From Rachycentron canadum (Eukaryota; Chordata; Actinopteri; Carangiformes; Rachycentridae): DNA of 64,000 nucleotides. The stretch spans positions 23,987,496 through 24,051,495 of the forward strand of contig CM076656.1 in the NCBI GenBank assembly GCA_038496675.1. Reading direction: 5' to 3'. The notes below the pieces were generated by a model. The model was not told the origin of the DNA, did no database searches, and saw only the letters and a program-made list of their open reading frames with translations. Positions 50,145-62,800 of this stretch are shown piece by piece; positions within the stretch are counted from its first letter, which is position 1; every line of letters begins with the position of its first letter. A program made the position numbers and the translations under genes.

Positions 50145-53100
50145 GTGAGTCAGATTTTTATATTTGGGAATGAGAATGAGAAAGAGGGCGAAGGTTAGCA
50201 AACCAGCAACCATATGCAAAGATTTGATGTGGCTGCACTGTGCCCATGAAAGAATCCTTTTATGACATGATGTCAAATGTAATATATTCCTCAATGCTCA
50301 CAGTAAAACTGGAGCTATGAGCCCTGAGTTCACTGCAATGTACTCTTTTCCATGCAATAACTCAAAGGTCTGAAGTCAGACTTAACAAACCCTCCACAAT
50401 TATTACACATCACAGAGTTAGGCGTGTTTGCACACACACACACACACACACGTACACACATACACACACGCTGTCTTTCGTATACACACATAAACCTCTC
50501 TTTCAATCTCTCTCATGTCTTCTGCTTCTTGCTAAACCTCTCTTTAATTTACTCGACCACTTCGTGCGCACACACACATACACGCTGTAGCCTAATTAGG
50601 ATAAACTCCATATTTCCTTTATGAGTCCAATTAAAAACTAAGAGGGGCCATTTCTCAAAGCTGTCAGACTGTTTGATGTTGGGGTGGCAATCTCTTGCCG
50701 AAGCTGCTGTGAGTAGCTGCCTTGAATCTGGATGTGGGTCTCTCTGTATTTCACTTCTAATTGTCCCCCAATTGAGTTGTATGCCAGCAGTAAAACCTTT
50801 TTTATGACTGTCCTTCCAACTATTCAGAGATGGGATCTCAGCGCTTCACATAAAAACCACTTACATCATTTATGGTGCCTCCTCAAATTGAAGTGGATAT
50901 AGTCTTCATCTGTGTTGTGGATGTCACTCTACGTATGTGTTTGAGGGAAGGAGGCTCATTTTGGTGCTGAGGCCAAAATAGATCACAGGCATCATTGCAG
51001 ACTATAGTTTAATTGTTCCACCAGAGCAGCCTTTATTTTTATTGTGTTTAAGATCTGACCGTCCCTTCTTTTCTTTTCTTTCCCCACTGGACGTCTAACT
51101 CTCTCCTCTATAAAACATCAGCTACGTTCATCAATATCCTTGTTCCGATCTTTCTTTTCCTCCTTTAATGGCTATTTTTTTTTTTTTAAAGTCAGGGGAA
51201 AGGCTTTGGCTCTTTCTTTGAAAATGTGGCTGTGTGGTCTGGCACCACCCACACGTACATCCTCGTTCTGACAACCTGAACCTAAACATTTCCCTCAGTG
51301 AGTTGTAATCTAGACCTGAAATCTGGCTAACCACTAATTTACAGAATCTATAGGTGAAAGGATCCCAGCATGTTAAGAGCAAAGTGGAGGGAGACGGAAA
51401 GGGGGGGGGGGGTTGTAATTTACTCGTAGTGGACTCAGGATCCAGATGCTTGTGTGTGTGTGAAGTGGTATGTGTGTGTCACTGTAAAACCAGTGTATAT
51501 TTCCAAACTCTTAAAAAGATGTTTTAGTTTCTTTGCAAATCAACCAATGCGCCGCAGGGCAGCTCCTGCAAGGAAAATATAAAAAGTCATGAATCCACAC
51601 GTGCACTTCCCTTTACATGGAGGCATTTCCATTTTTTAAGGGCATTTTCTGTCATGGATGAAATGCCACAATAAATCCACAGAGCTTCGACCACCAGCAT
51701 GTCCTGCTTTCTCCATTTCCAGTTAGTTTTGGGACTTTTTTTTTTTTTTTTTAACCTTCATTCATAACAAATTATTCCAACACAGGGAGTCACAGTTTTT
51801 ATTTATTATAGTTAATAATTGCTACATAAAGTTAATAATTGCTACGTAATTGCTACTGAAATTTAAAATTAGAAAAAGGTAAAGTGAGGTCTGTCTGTAC
51901 ACGTACCTGGTCATGGATTCATAATAAACAATAATATAGTTTCAGTTACACTTGGCCGCAGCAGAACAATAAAGATAATATGGATGTTTCTTTACCAGCC
52001 TGGATCCTGCAGTTCTTATTCATGAGCATGTTTTTTTTTTTTTTTTTTTTGGTCAGATAGAGCAGGTCATCTGTTCAAGCACAACACACGGCGACCAGCC
52101 CCACATCCACCCCCCAGTGTGCAGTTTCCTCTGCTTCGTGATCTCAATAGTGAACACAAATCACCATCTGCTACACTATAAATATCCCATATTTACACTC
52201 ACTCTCAATCGGAGGCCAGGAAAAAATATGTTTGTTTTTTTTCTTACCAGCATGAGTCTCGTAGTCATGACTGTTTTGTTTGGTGGAATAAATAGATGAA
52301 ATATTATTTTGGTGTCAGCAGGAATTCTGGGACCTCAAGTGATTGTATGTTTTAATACATTGTAGATGAAGTTATATTTGTTATTTAGAAGCTCTGAACG
52401 GAGGTATGGCTTTCATTTTAGCTGCTGATACGTTATATTAATGGTCTGTACATGAAGAATACATGTGGACTGTTCTTAAGCTGTGGTGCTTTGCTTTGTT
52501 TTTGTTTACTCCTCTAAATTCCCAGGAGTTCACTCTCTTCCCACGAGCATTCAAGCTCGCCATGTAATCAGCCCACAAAAGAGCCTAAGCGCCTTTCGGG
52601 GGATGGATGATCCACGCTGAGACCTAAAACAGCCACCAGGTGTTTACACTTGTCGTGCAGGAAGCTAATTTGACTTTCCCAAGATATGCAAGACTTTCTC
52701 TCAGGGGCCAGCCCATGACAAATGGACGGTCCGACAGGCCTCTACAAGTTTTCTTTGCTCGAGCACATCGCCGTCGGTATTTCCAGTTCATGTGGTGGGG
52801 GCCACATCATGTGAGGCCTCCTCATCCAGATTGCTGCTATGATTTTATTGCAGTCTTGATTAGGCACATGTGACTAACTGCAAACCCCTGTTGGCAATGG
52901 GTGAGTGGTTGGCAGAAAGCAGAGGTCTTCCAGAGCTCTGAGTTGTAACGAGACTCAGCCTCGCGGGTTCTCAAGGCGAGGGAGCCGCTCGCCGGGAATT
53001 TGATTCTTCTGGTCGTGTGGAGCAAAGTTGGCTCAACTCACCTCATTTCACACATTAACTGTTGTGTTTGCGTAGAAGAGAGACATTTTCATTCTGCAGG

Positions 53101-53641
53101 CGGTCTCCACTACCTCACGAAAGAAAAATGCTAAACCCACTTTACTTCCATGGAAAAACTGCCAAGTTGACGTGGTCAGGGAGGGAAAATGTTGGGGTCT
53201 TTTAAATGCAAACAATTCTGAGGGGGGGAAATGGAAATATGACCATTTTCCTAAGATGAAGAGCAGAGCACATCGAGAGTCAATCATGATATTCTCAAGA
53301 ATAGGTTGGACCTCGTTTCTTTCTTCCCTTGGACAGTTTCTCCAGGGGGTGGGGGGAAAGAAATGGAAAGAGACACAGTTATGATTTGTGTCGTGATGGA
53401 TGCCAACACAAATTGGGTAGCTATTTTTTCTCTCCCTGTTAAAGGGGCTGCTGCATAAAAAGACCTATTATACATTTACCACATCAAAGGAACATTAAAA
53501 TGTGTATCGCGCACGCTTCACGGAAAAGAGGCGGAACTATGTTAAACTAACCTTTTAAAACAATACAGAGGAGGTGGTACATTTTCAGGACTCAAGATGA
53601 GGAGAGGGTCTGTGATGCTACAGCGCTCTTGTGTGGTCCTC

Positions 53642-53644
<3 letters not shown>
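50145..53644. other. Non-coding region between the two candidate alpi first exons
   Basis: It holds CA-rich tracts (50433-50470), T homopolymers (51175, 51740, 52032) and a G run near 51400. A balanced, repeat-free block at about 52500-52900 could be regulatory. If the exon at 50096 is used, this is the first intron of alpi. Confidence 0.4.

Positions 53645-53677
<33 letters not shown>
53645..53677. repeat. (TC)n microsatellite in the alpi promoter region
   Basis: An uninterrupted TC tract of about 33 bases, flanked by further pyrimidine-rich DNA up to about 53730, sits roughly 110 bases upstream of the TATA-like box. Polypyrimidine tracts of this kind can bind GAGA-type factors, but no function is shown here. 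Confidence 0.9.
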
Positions 53678-53680
<3 letters not shown>

Positions 53681-53782
53681 CCCTTGGCTCTTCCTCCCTC
53701 TCTCACATTCTCTCTTCTTTCTTTTGTGGCTCTAAGCCTATGAGCTGTCGTGGGCCCTTCCTTACTACACACCCAGCGGGGC

Positions 53783-53789
53783 TTTAAAA
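53783..53789 (+). promoter_or_regulatory. TATA-like box upstream of alpi exon 1
   Basis: TTTAAAA lies 104 bases before the chosen ATG. That spacing would place transcription start near 53815 and leave a 5' leader of about 80 bases. A long CT tract lies about 100 bases further upstream. The leader holds an in-frame ATG at 53833, but the hydrophobic signal peptide follows the ATG at 53893, so the latter was preferred. Confidence 0.4.
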
Positions 53790-53892
53790 AGGAAGGGCCA
53801 GAGGTCTCAGCAGCCACACGCGCTCCCTGCCTGTGCCTCTGAAAGCCGACTGTGTCGACCTCTCCAGCCTCTCCAGGTTGCTTGGATTAGAG

Positions 53893-56800
53893 ATGCAGAT
53901 GCCACAGCGCGGGGCCCCCAGTCTCCTGCTCGCCCTCCTGTGCTCCATCCTGCCGGCTGTGGGGCGGGCCGCGGTGGAGAGCCAAGGTGAGGACACGACA
54001 GAGTTGTTGTTGCTGCCTGCGGTCAGGATATTAGTAGCACTTTGTGGGCACAGAGGGACTGAATCAGGTAACCTCAGCCTGGGACAGGGTGACCGTGTGA
54101 GGACAGACTGTGCTTGCCGTGGTCCATGAGCACGTACTCAGGTGTGTAGGTGCGATGGAGAGAACGTGTTGGTGTGATGCACAGAGGCGTGTGTGAGTAT
54201 ATTTTTGCTTGTGTCTATGTAAAATGTGGGGTGGACTGTTTGTCTTTCCGTTGTTTTGGTGTGTGGCCGGAGGAATGTTCCTGTTTGACGTCCTCTGCAC
54301 TGAGCCTCTCAGTGGGCATGAAGAGACACAAACCAAAGTGTCTTCTTGGCTGTTTTTTTTTTTTTGACACCTCTGGATGAAACCTCCCATCCCTTTTTCT
54401 TGTCTACCCCAAGGCAAAATATAATTCAAAGTGTCAGAGAAAGGCAGAGGGAGATGCACCACTGACACACTTGAATTCACTTGAAGCTCCTGTGCACTGG
54501 AGCTTTAACTAATCCACACAAAGCAAACGCCACAGTCATACTAAGCAGTGAAAATCACACGTCTCGTCCTCTACCTGTGAAACCTCTGAAATCCACTCAG
54601 GTCCGCCGTGCTCCCCATGCACTCGTCTGATTCTCCCTCTTTGTGTGTTTCCATGGAGCAGCGCTGTATGAACTTGAGAAGGAGCCGGCTTATTGGGATG
54701 CTCGGGCGAGGTCGACACTGGATGCTGCACTGAAACTCCACCCTCGGCACCACCGGGCCAAGAACATCATCCTCTTCCTTGGTGACGGTAGGTCATGCTG
54801 TCGTTCAGGAATCTGTCAATGCTGACTTGGCTGTAGGTCAGGTTTGACAGCCGATGAAGGAATAATATGCAGCAGAGCCGGAGTGTGGGAAAGTGGCTCA
54901 GGCAGCAAACTGTGTATGAGAAATAAAGACTAATGAGCCAGTGGTTGTCATAAAACTTTGGACTGTGGTGACTTGCTCAAACACTTAAATAAATTAAGTC
55001 TATGTGGATTTAATGTTTCTTTTAACTGTAAAAGTGATTTTTCTTTGTCCATAACTAATAAAAATGCAAAGGTCACTGAATGTTCTCATCAATAGGCAGA
55101 AGGCAGCTCTTTGATAAATCCACTGAACCCAACCTGGACGAGGGCAAATTAAAGTTCATGTTGTAAGTCACTGATAAACAACTCATTTTGTTGTGTCGAG
55201 ATGAGAACTGGCCACATTTCCTCATCCTTTCGTATGTAGTGTTGTCTTGCCAGTTGGGAAACGTTTCCATTTGTACTTGACAGGAAAATATTTCACATTA
55301 ATTGTCACACGTGTGATTTATTTACAGCTGGTGAGGCATGAAAGTCATTTTCTTGAGTTAGAGATTTAAGAGTCTTCTTTCCTGTTAACTACTAGAATAT
55401 CTGCTTTAAATCAAATCCACTTAGTCACAGTTGAGTTGCGGGTGGTCGGGGCTGACTTTTCTTTGTGCATCTCTTCTGTAATACCCTGCAAAGAGCCTGT
55501 TCCCAGGTTTACGGCTCCAGCGTCTAAGGGAGAGTGAAGTGCATCACAGTGACTTTGACTAACTTTTAGTCTAATCATTGACCACAGAAAGAAAAGTGAT
55601 CAAAAGACTTAAACTGTGTCTTTTTGTCTGTAATATATTCTGAATGGTGACATAACAGTATCTTCATGCATGTTGATATGAAAAACGCTCTACAAATAAT
55701 GGTCTGAATAGTTGCCTGGAGGAGTCAGAGTTGGCCTGTGTGATGGTTTTTCTTGAAAATGTGGTTCTCCTAGAAAACCGCTGCCTTCACTGCCCCGTCC
55801 AGCTGTGGATTCAGTTCATGTTAATAACCTCACCATGCTTTGACTTTGTTTGCTGAGAGAATTACTGAATCAATGTTTTTCCTCTGTGTGGCAATTACAG
55901 TCTGAGCTTTTCAAATATTTCTGGTCTGGATTTTTCTCGTCACAAACTGGGGTTTTAGAGCAGAAAAACATGTGAATGTGAACACATGCGTTGATGCTTA
56001 AACCTTTGTACCCTCACTCGGTGTCAGTAGACTGCGATGACGCTACATGACATTTAGCTGGAGCATGTCAATGACTGTTCTCTCTCAGGGATGGGCGTGT
56101 CCACGGTGTCGGCAGCGCGAATCCTGCGTGGTCAGATGGAGGGTGCTTCAGGGGAGGAGACGGTGCTGGCCATGGACACTTTCCCATACGTGGCCCTGTC
56201 TAAGGTAAGAATGTGGACTACGATTAGAGAGCTACTAGAGTTTCACCCCAGTATCAACCCATTGTGACGTCAACTGTGAGCTGCCGCTTTGAAGCCCTGA
56301 GTCTATAATTTTGCCGTCAGCCATCTTGGTTTTTAGAAACCAGAAGAAACCATATTTGGAGGAGAAGGTGGAGCTGAGGAGGAGTGAGGGGTGGAGCTGA
56401 CCTGCTCTGTACTCTATCCTGATTGTTAATCGTGCAGTAGCCACGCCCCCTAATTCACCCCCTAATTTGAAGCCTCGAAACTAAAGAATGAGACCATGAA
56501 CTCATTAGGAAAACGTTTACTGAGCTAATAAATCAAGGGAGAAGTAGGGACATTTTCCCATAGACTTCAATGCAATCTGACTAGAAGTCACCCCCTGATA
56601 GTCATTAGATTCATTTTTCAGACCCAGAGTCGACATCCATTTTCAAATAGAGTCTATGATTTAACCAAATAGCTTTAGGTGTATCTAAGGAATTACCCCC
56701 CAGAACAAAGACTGTTTAATAATCAGTGCTATCATCTGCTGTAGTCAGATCAGTCAATAATACTTGGGGATGTAAATAAACTTATCCCATCTACTAATAA

Positions 56801-59800
56801 AAACCTTGCTGGCTACAGTTCAACAGCTATTATAGCTTTTAATGGTGAAAGTTTGTTCTATCACTTCCTTAATGCTGAACTTGTATTAGATTTAAATGGG
56901 ACCAAGAACAGTGACAATAACAATGATGTGAGTCAATGAAAATAAATATGTGAACGTGTCTGTGGTTTTGTGGTAAATCAGTACAGTGACACATGTGGAA
57001 GAGAAAAAGATTGAGAAACAAAGAGAGACAGCTGGGGGTGCGGGGAAATGTCCATTTTCTCACATGCTTTGTTCTCTAACATGTAACATCTTGCCTCATA
57101 CCATCCACTCTTTTAACGTTAAAGAGCATCAAGGGATTTAACTAAATCAACCCTTTAAGTGAAAATGCTGACCTTGTGGTAAAAACAGTGAAAACAGATT
57201 TAAAGTCTTATAAAAGTTGAATCCAGCCTCTTTTGGAGTCTCTCTCTGTTCTAACCTATAATCAAACAAGGTTTCACATTTGTTTTATTCAGGAAAAAAT
57301 GCTCATTTTCTCTGGCTTGATGCTGTGGGAACATCCTCTGCCTGTTGTACAAGACCAGTTTTACTTATATGACCCACTTCTCCCTGTTTCACTCTCTGCT
57401 CAGCACCGAGCAACAAACCTAAAATACTGTAAATGGTTATGTCTTTAGTCGTGCTTGCGTTTCCACTCCACAGACCTACAGTGTGGACAAGCAGGTAGCA
57501 GACAGCGCGAGCACGGCCACCGCCTACCACTGCGGGGTGAAGGCCAATGCCAAGACAGTGGGACTCAGCGCCAACGCGGTGGCCTACGAGTGTAACACCA
57601 CCTTCGGGAACGAGGTCTACTCAGTGCTACGACGCGCAAAGGCACAAGGTACAAAAAAAAAAAAAAAAACGACAGTGAGTGGCCTGGCTGAGAAGTGGGA
57701 GTGCTGGGTATTGGAGAGCTGACCGGGTCTGAATCAGGTTCTTATCTGGAGATATGCGCTGACCTTAGACATAAAATAAGAGGAATAAAACAATCTTCTG
57801 ATAAGCGTGTTCTCTGCTACTTGAATGTCACCTCTTGACGGCTCAGTGTTCACAACAGCCTGAGAAGGTTTCACACTTTGTTGGTGGTGTCATTTGTTTG
57901 GGGATTTTAACTACTCATTATGTGCAACAACATTACATATATGTTGTTTTCCTCTGTCTTCATGTTTGTGCCTCTGTCATTATGTCCGTGTGGTGTCATT
58001 TGATATATTTTAATGGAGACGACAGACGAGTTAAACCTCAGTGAGTAGTAACCCTAACCCTAACCCTAACCCCTAAAAACAACATTTTTAGAGGAAGTGA
58101 ATTAGCATTTTAATTGAATGGGATGATTCTCAAATCTTCATTCACTGCTGTGGCATCAGGCTTCGTAACTTCCCTGCACACGAGCAAGTTCTATAATTAA
58201 CTCTTTTTATTTTCTACCTGTTCAACTGGACTTCATTTCTTGACCAAACCTCGTACCTCGTATTCATGACCTGGACGTGTCTCTCCAGGTAAATCGGTCG
58301 GTATAGTGACCACCACCCGTGTCCAGCACGCCTCCCCGGCTGCTGCTTATGCTCACTCTGTCAGCCGAAGTTGGTACAGCGATGCCGATCTTCCCTCCAG
58401 TGCCCGCACACAGGGCTGTGTCGACATCGCCACACAAATGGTCACCAACGTTGACATTGATGTATGTGAGAGCAATTCCACTTTTTATTATTACCCCATG
58501 AGAAAATTGTTTCGCATTGAGTTTTGGTTACTCTTCAAAATATTGTGCTTATCTAAATAGAAGTCAATGTTACTTTATCTTACTTATATTTCTCACAAGT
58601 AAAGTAAATGAATTGGAATATGACTCATTTTATTTTCAAAGTGCAATAAGTTCACAGGGACTTTGGCCTTGGTTAAATGATTAAAGACATTATAATAGAC
58701 TTAGAGTTGAATCTGTCTGTGTCTAACACTTCCATTCAGATTTAGGCCAGTTGGTCTTGGATACGTGACAATATCATTTTTTTTTTTGGTTTTGCTTTGT
58801 TGTTTGACAGGAAATTTAGAAGAGATAGAAGCTATAAAACTATTATTCATGTTGTGCTGGACGTTGCTCACACTTCTCTGGTTGAGTATTTATGCTCATT
58901 TAGTTTCATGCCACACTCTTATAGCACTTCACTAGACCACTTAATGGGCTCCCTTTAGGTCTGGACACTGCACTAAGAGAACAGACTGTTTAAATGGCTG
59001 AAATGTGGTGAGTTATATGAGCCAGTAAATAGTGTCCAGTGAGTAGTATCTTTTTAAAGCTTTTTAAAGTCAGAGAAACTCTTTACATTGTACGTCTTTT
59101 CTAACTAACTTTTAGTCTTTCCACATTGTCTTATAAAAACCTTCACACTTTGTCAGTCAACCATAACATGGTCTCGTTCCTTTAAGGTGATTCTAGGGGG
59201 AGGGAGGATGTACATGACCCCAAAAGGAACCCCAGACCCCGAGTACCCTACCTCCAACTCCCGCAAGGGTGACCGCAGAGACAGGAAGAACCTCATTGAC
59301 GTGTGGCTGAACTCTAAACCAGTAAGATCATTTAATATTTCTGTCGGCTGTCGCCTCCTCTGGTGAAGATCATCACCCACAGACTCATGTTTCTTCTGAT
59401 TTGTGTTTCAGAAAAAGAGGTCACACTATGTTTGGCACCGGAAGGAGTTTGATGAGATTAATGTTAAAACTACTGACCGGCTCATGGGTGAGTCCACAGG
59501 CATGTTAACACACAGTCAGGTTGTATATAAAACACAACCTGACCCCACATGCACAGTACACATGGGTGCGTTTGTGTGTGTGTGTGTGTGTGCACTCCCA
59601 CACATGCACAATGTTTGTACCTCGGCATTAGATGCGTCAGTGTTTTAACAGATAAATTTCTTACCTAAGTTATGAAACCTTATCAAGGGCTTTGAGACGA
59701 GAGGATTCCAGCTTTCATCTTTACGACCATGTAAAGTACTGATGTTGTTCTGTAAAGTCAAAGTTAGCTCATTCTATTAATATTTAATACAGCGATAAAA

Positions 59801-62800
59801 TAATGACACTAATGTTGAGTCTAACATCTAAAGGAAGAAAACAGGCTTCTCCAAAAGACAGAAATGAAGACTTTGTCTTTTAGTCTTTTATTCTTATATT
59901 GTTTCTCATTCTGTGTTGAATCAATTGTCAGTTGTCAGACTTGAAACTAGAGACTGAGACCATAAACTCATTAGGAAAATTTTTTCTGAGCTAATAAATC
60001 AGAAAAGTAGGGACATTTTCAAATAGACTTCAATACACTTTAAGACTTCTCTTTATAACCTGGTGGTGATTAGATAGAATAAAGGTTTAAGGCTCATCAG
60101 CACTGGCTTCGCCTTTCAGCCCCAGAGTCTACGTTCACAGTCGTGTTGAATCTTGTGGTCCCAGGTTTGTTTGAGCCAAAGGACATGAGGTTTGAGGTTT
60201 TCCGGAACAGCTCACGAGACCCCTCCATCGTGGAGATGACAGAGAAGGCCATACAAATCCTCAGCAAGAACCCCAAGGGATACTTCCTGTTTGTGGAAGA
60301 TGAGTATTAATATCAACAGTCTCCTTTAAAACCCATCATCATGAGCATCACGATAAAGTATAGTATTTATACTTTTGAGTGGCTTTTGGAGCCCGTAGAC
60401 CCTTAAAATTTAGTTTCATAGCGCCACATGTTTAAAGAGTAAAGAGGAGTCAATCTGTATAAAGCATGTTAACATTAAGCACGAAATACTTTTAACATCC
60501 TAACATTTGAAGGAATTACTCACTTGTTTTGTGGTGTCATCGTACGAGGCAGAATTGACCACGGTCACCATGATGGCATCGCCAAGCTGGCCCTGACAGA
60601 GGCTGTGATGTTTGACCGAGCCATTGAACGCGCCGCACAGCTAACCAGAGAATCAGACACGCTGACCGTGGTTACTGCCGACCACTCCCATGTCTTCACC
60701 TTCGGTGGTAACACACCTCGAGGGAATCCCATCTTTGGTAAATACTGAAATGTTGGCCAGATTCAAATCAGTAAGAAAATCCAACAGTCACTATTTAAGA
60801 TTCTGTTGATGCAACATAAAATACATGTATGTCTCATTTTGCCTGACGGGTCCATTGTGTTATTAATCACCCTTTCTGCCGTCTTTACTGTTCAGGCCTG
60901 GCACCAAAGAAAGCTGACGACAAAATGCCTTTCACCAGCATCCTGTATGCCAACGGCCCCGGTTATGTCCACATAAATGGAACCAGAGGAAACATCACGT
61001 TGGTGGATTACTGTGAGTACAAACTAATGCCTTTCAGATGCGGCATTCGTCTGTGCCGATGTGTGTACAGACAGCGTGAACTGATGTGGTTCAAGCTGAC
61101 TCATGCCTGTGTTTTTCACTGGAAAGCAGAGATGAAATATGTTTGTGGCACCGAGCTGTCTTCTCTTCTGTGCTCAGGCGCCATTGTGTACATGTAACTG
61201 TACTTTAAAAGGTTGTTTGTGTTTCTTTGTGGAAAAGTGGACGGCAATGATCTGGTTCCTCCCCCCCCTGTTCTGCACCACTCGCTTTAGTCATTGCATG
61301 AGTGTGTATACTTGAAGGAGGAAATATCTCTATCTAGGGATGAATTACCTTTTTAAAACCCCCAATTTTGTCTTTTTGAATGGACAGGCGTCACTTTATG
61401 TTTTTGGAACCAGTGGTTGTGTCTGAAAAGTGCACACTCAACCCATCTGTCACCTTAGGTCAACGTGTAATTACATGTGAGAGACTCATCTCTAAAACTT
61501 TATGTATCCATCTGGAGAATCACTATACAAGTCGGGATCTATGTTCAGCTGATGACGTTTTATTTTTAGAGAAGTAGACGTATTATTAGTGAAAGAGAAT
61601 AAGGGTTTGTCCACAAAAGGACACCTCATGTGGAGCACACCAAAGGACTTCAGACATTCCCATACTTTCCAGGATTGTATGTTTGTTTTTGGGGGGAGGG
61701 AACGTTGTAATTTTATCAAAAGGACTTAAATTACCTGTTGAGGTTTTGAAAATGTTATAATCAAGTTTAATTTGGTAAATTACAGAAGATTTACTAAATA
61801 CCATTTGATGAGAAAAACAACCACAAAAACATCACTGAGGTGAACATCCTAAGATGCTCTCTGGAGGTCAGGACAAAGGTGGCGTCTGAGCTGAAACCCA
61901 GGGAATCCACTGTCGGATGTGAAGGCAAAGTTATTCATAATGTCTCAGTGAAGAGTTACAGGGTTAATTTATGGTGACATATATATATTTTTTATGTTTA
62001 TCGAGGCATCTGGTTTGTATTTAAAGTGGATGATCTGAGCAGAGAATGAAAAAAAGAGCATGAAAAAAGATGTGTCTGCATTTATCAAAACTTATATGCG
62101 ATCTAACACAAATACACCCGAATCTAATCACAAGCTAAAACCTGCAGCTGCGAGGGGTGGCACATTTAAATAACGTGTAAAAAATAATAATAAATAATAA
62201 AAGATACGGCCCTGTATTATAAATAAAGAGTGAGTTGTTAGCTGCTGCGACTCTCAGGCCTGGGTTGGAGCTTCTTCTGAGCAGAGGAAAAGGGGTTTAA
62301 GTAATTATATGAAATGCAGAACATGTAACAGACCTGGAAGTATTGATTTTTTTTTTTTTTGGCTAGTTTTGTGTTAGCCCAGGACACGATGAAGCAGTTT
62401 GGTCATTGAGTATTAGTTTGCCCCTCCAGGCTATGTTCACTGTGTCAGAGCAATTTCCAGAGCAGAAGTATGTCATTTCAACACATTGTCGCTGAAAGAT
62501 AGGATTATTTAACTTCCTCTGACCGTATTATGTGTGAGTCTGTGAGCCATTCTCCTCTTGTTCACAGCCAGATGTTCAGGCTCAGACTGTTTGTTTTGCT
62601 GATTCAGTGGCGTCTCCTTCCACACTGGGGTTTTGAGAAGATAGATTTACGATATCCAACCAATCACAGCAGTGTGTTATGTGAATCATGCTCAACCCTA
62701 TGGTTCTCCTCTTTCCCCTCTTGCCTATTGATTTGCTTCCTAGGTGCTCCAGTCACTGGGGTGGGAGCTTAGTGCCGGGGATGGTGGACTGCTTTCAAAA

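Noticed and set aside
54064..54480. Minus-strand frame of 138 codons
   Set aside because: It lies antisense within alpi intron 1, has no splice support and its composition comes from CA-rich sequence.
60304..60552. Canonical GT-AG splicing for alpi intron 8
   Set aside because: It keeps frame but replaces the invariant Gly-Gly-Arg with Asp-Glu and shortens the Glu-to-Asp metal-ligand spacing. Kept only as the competing hypothesis.
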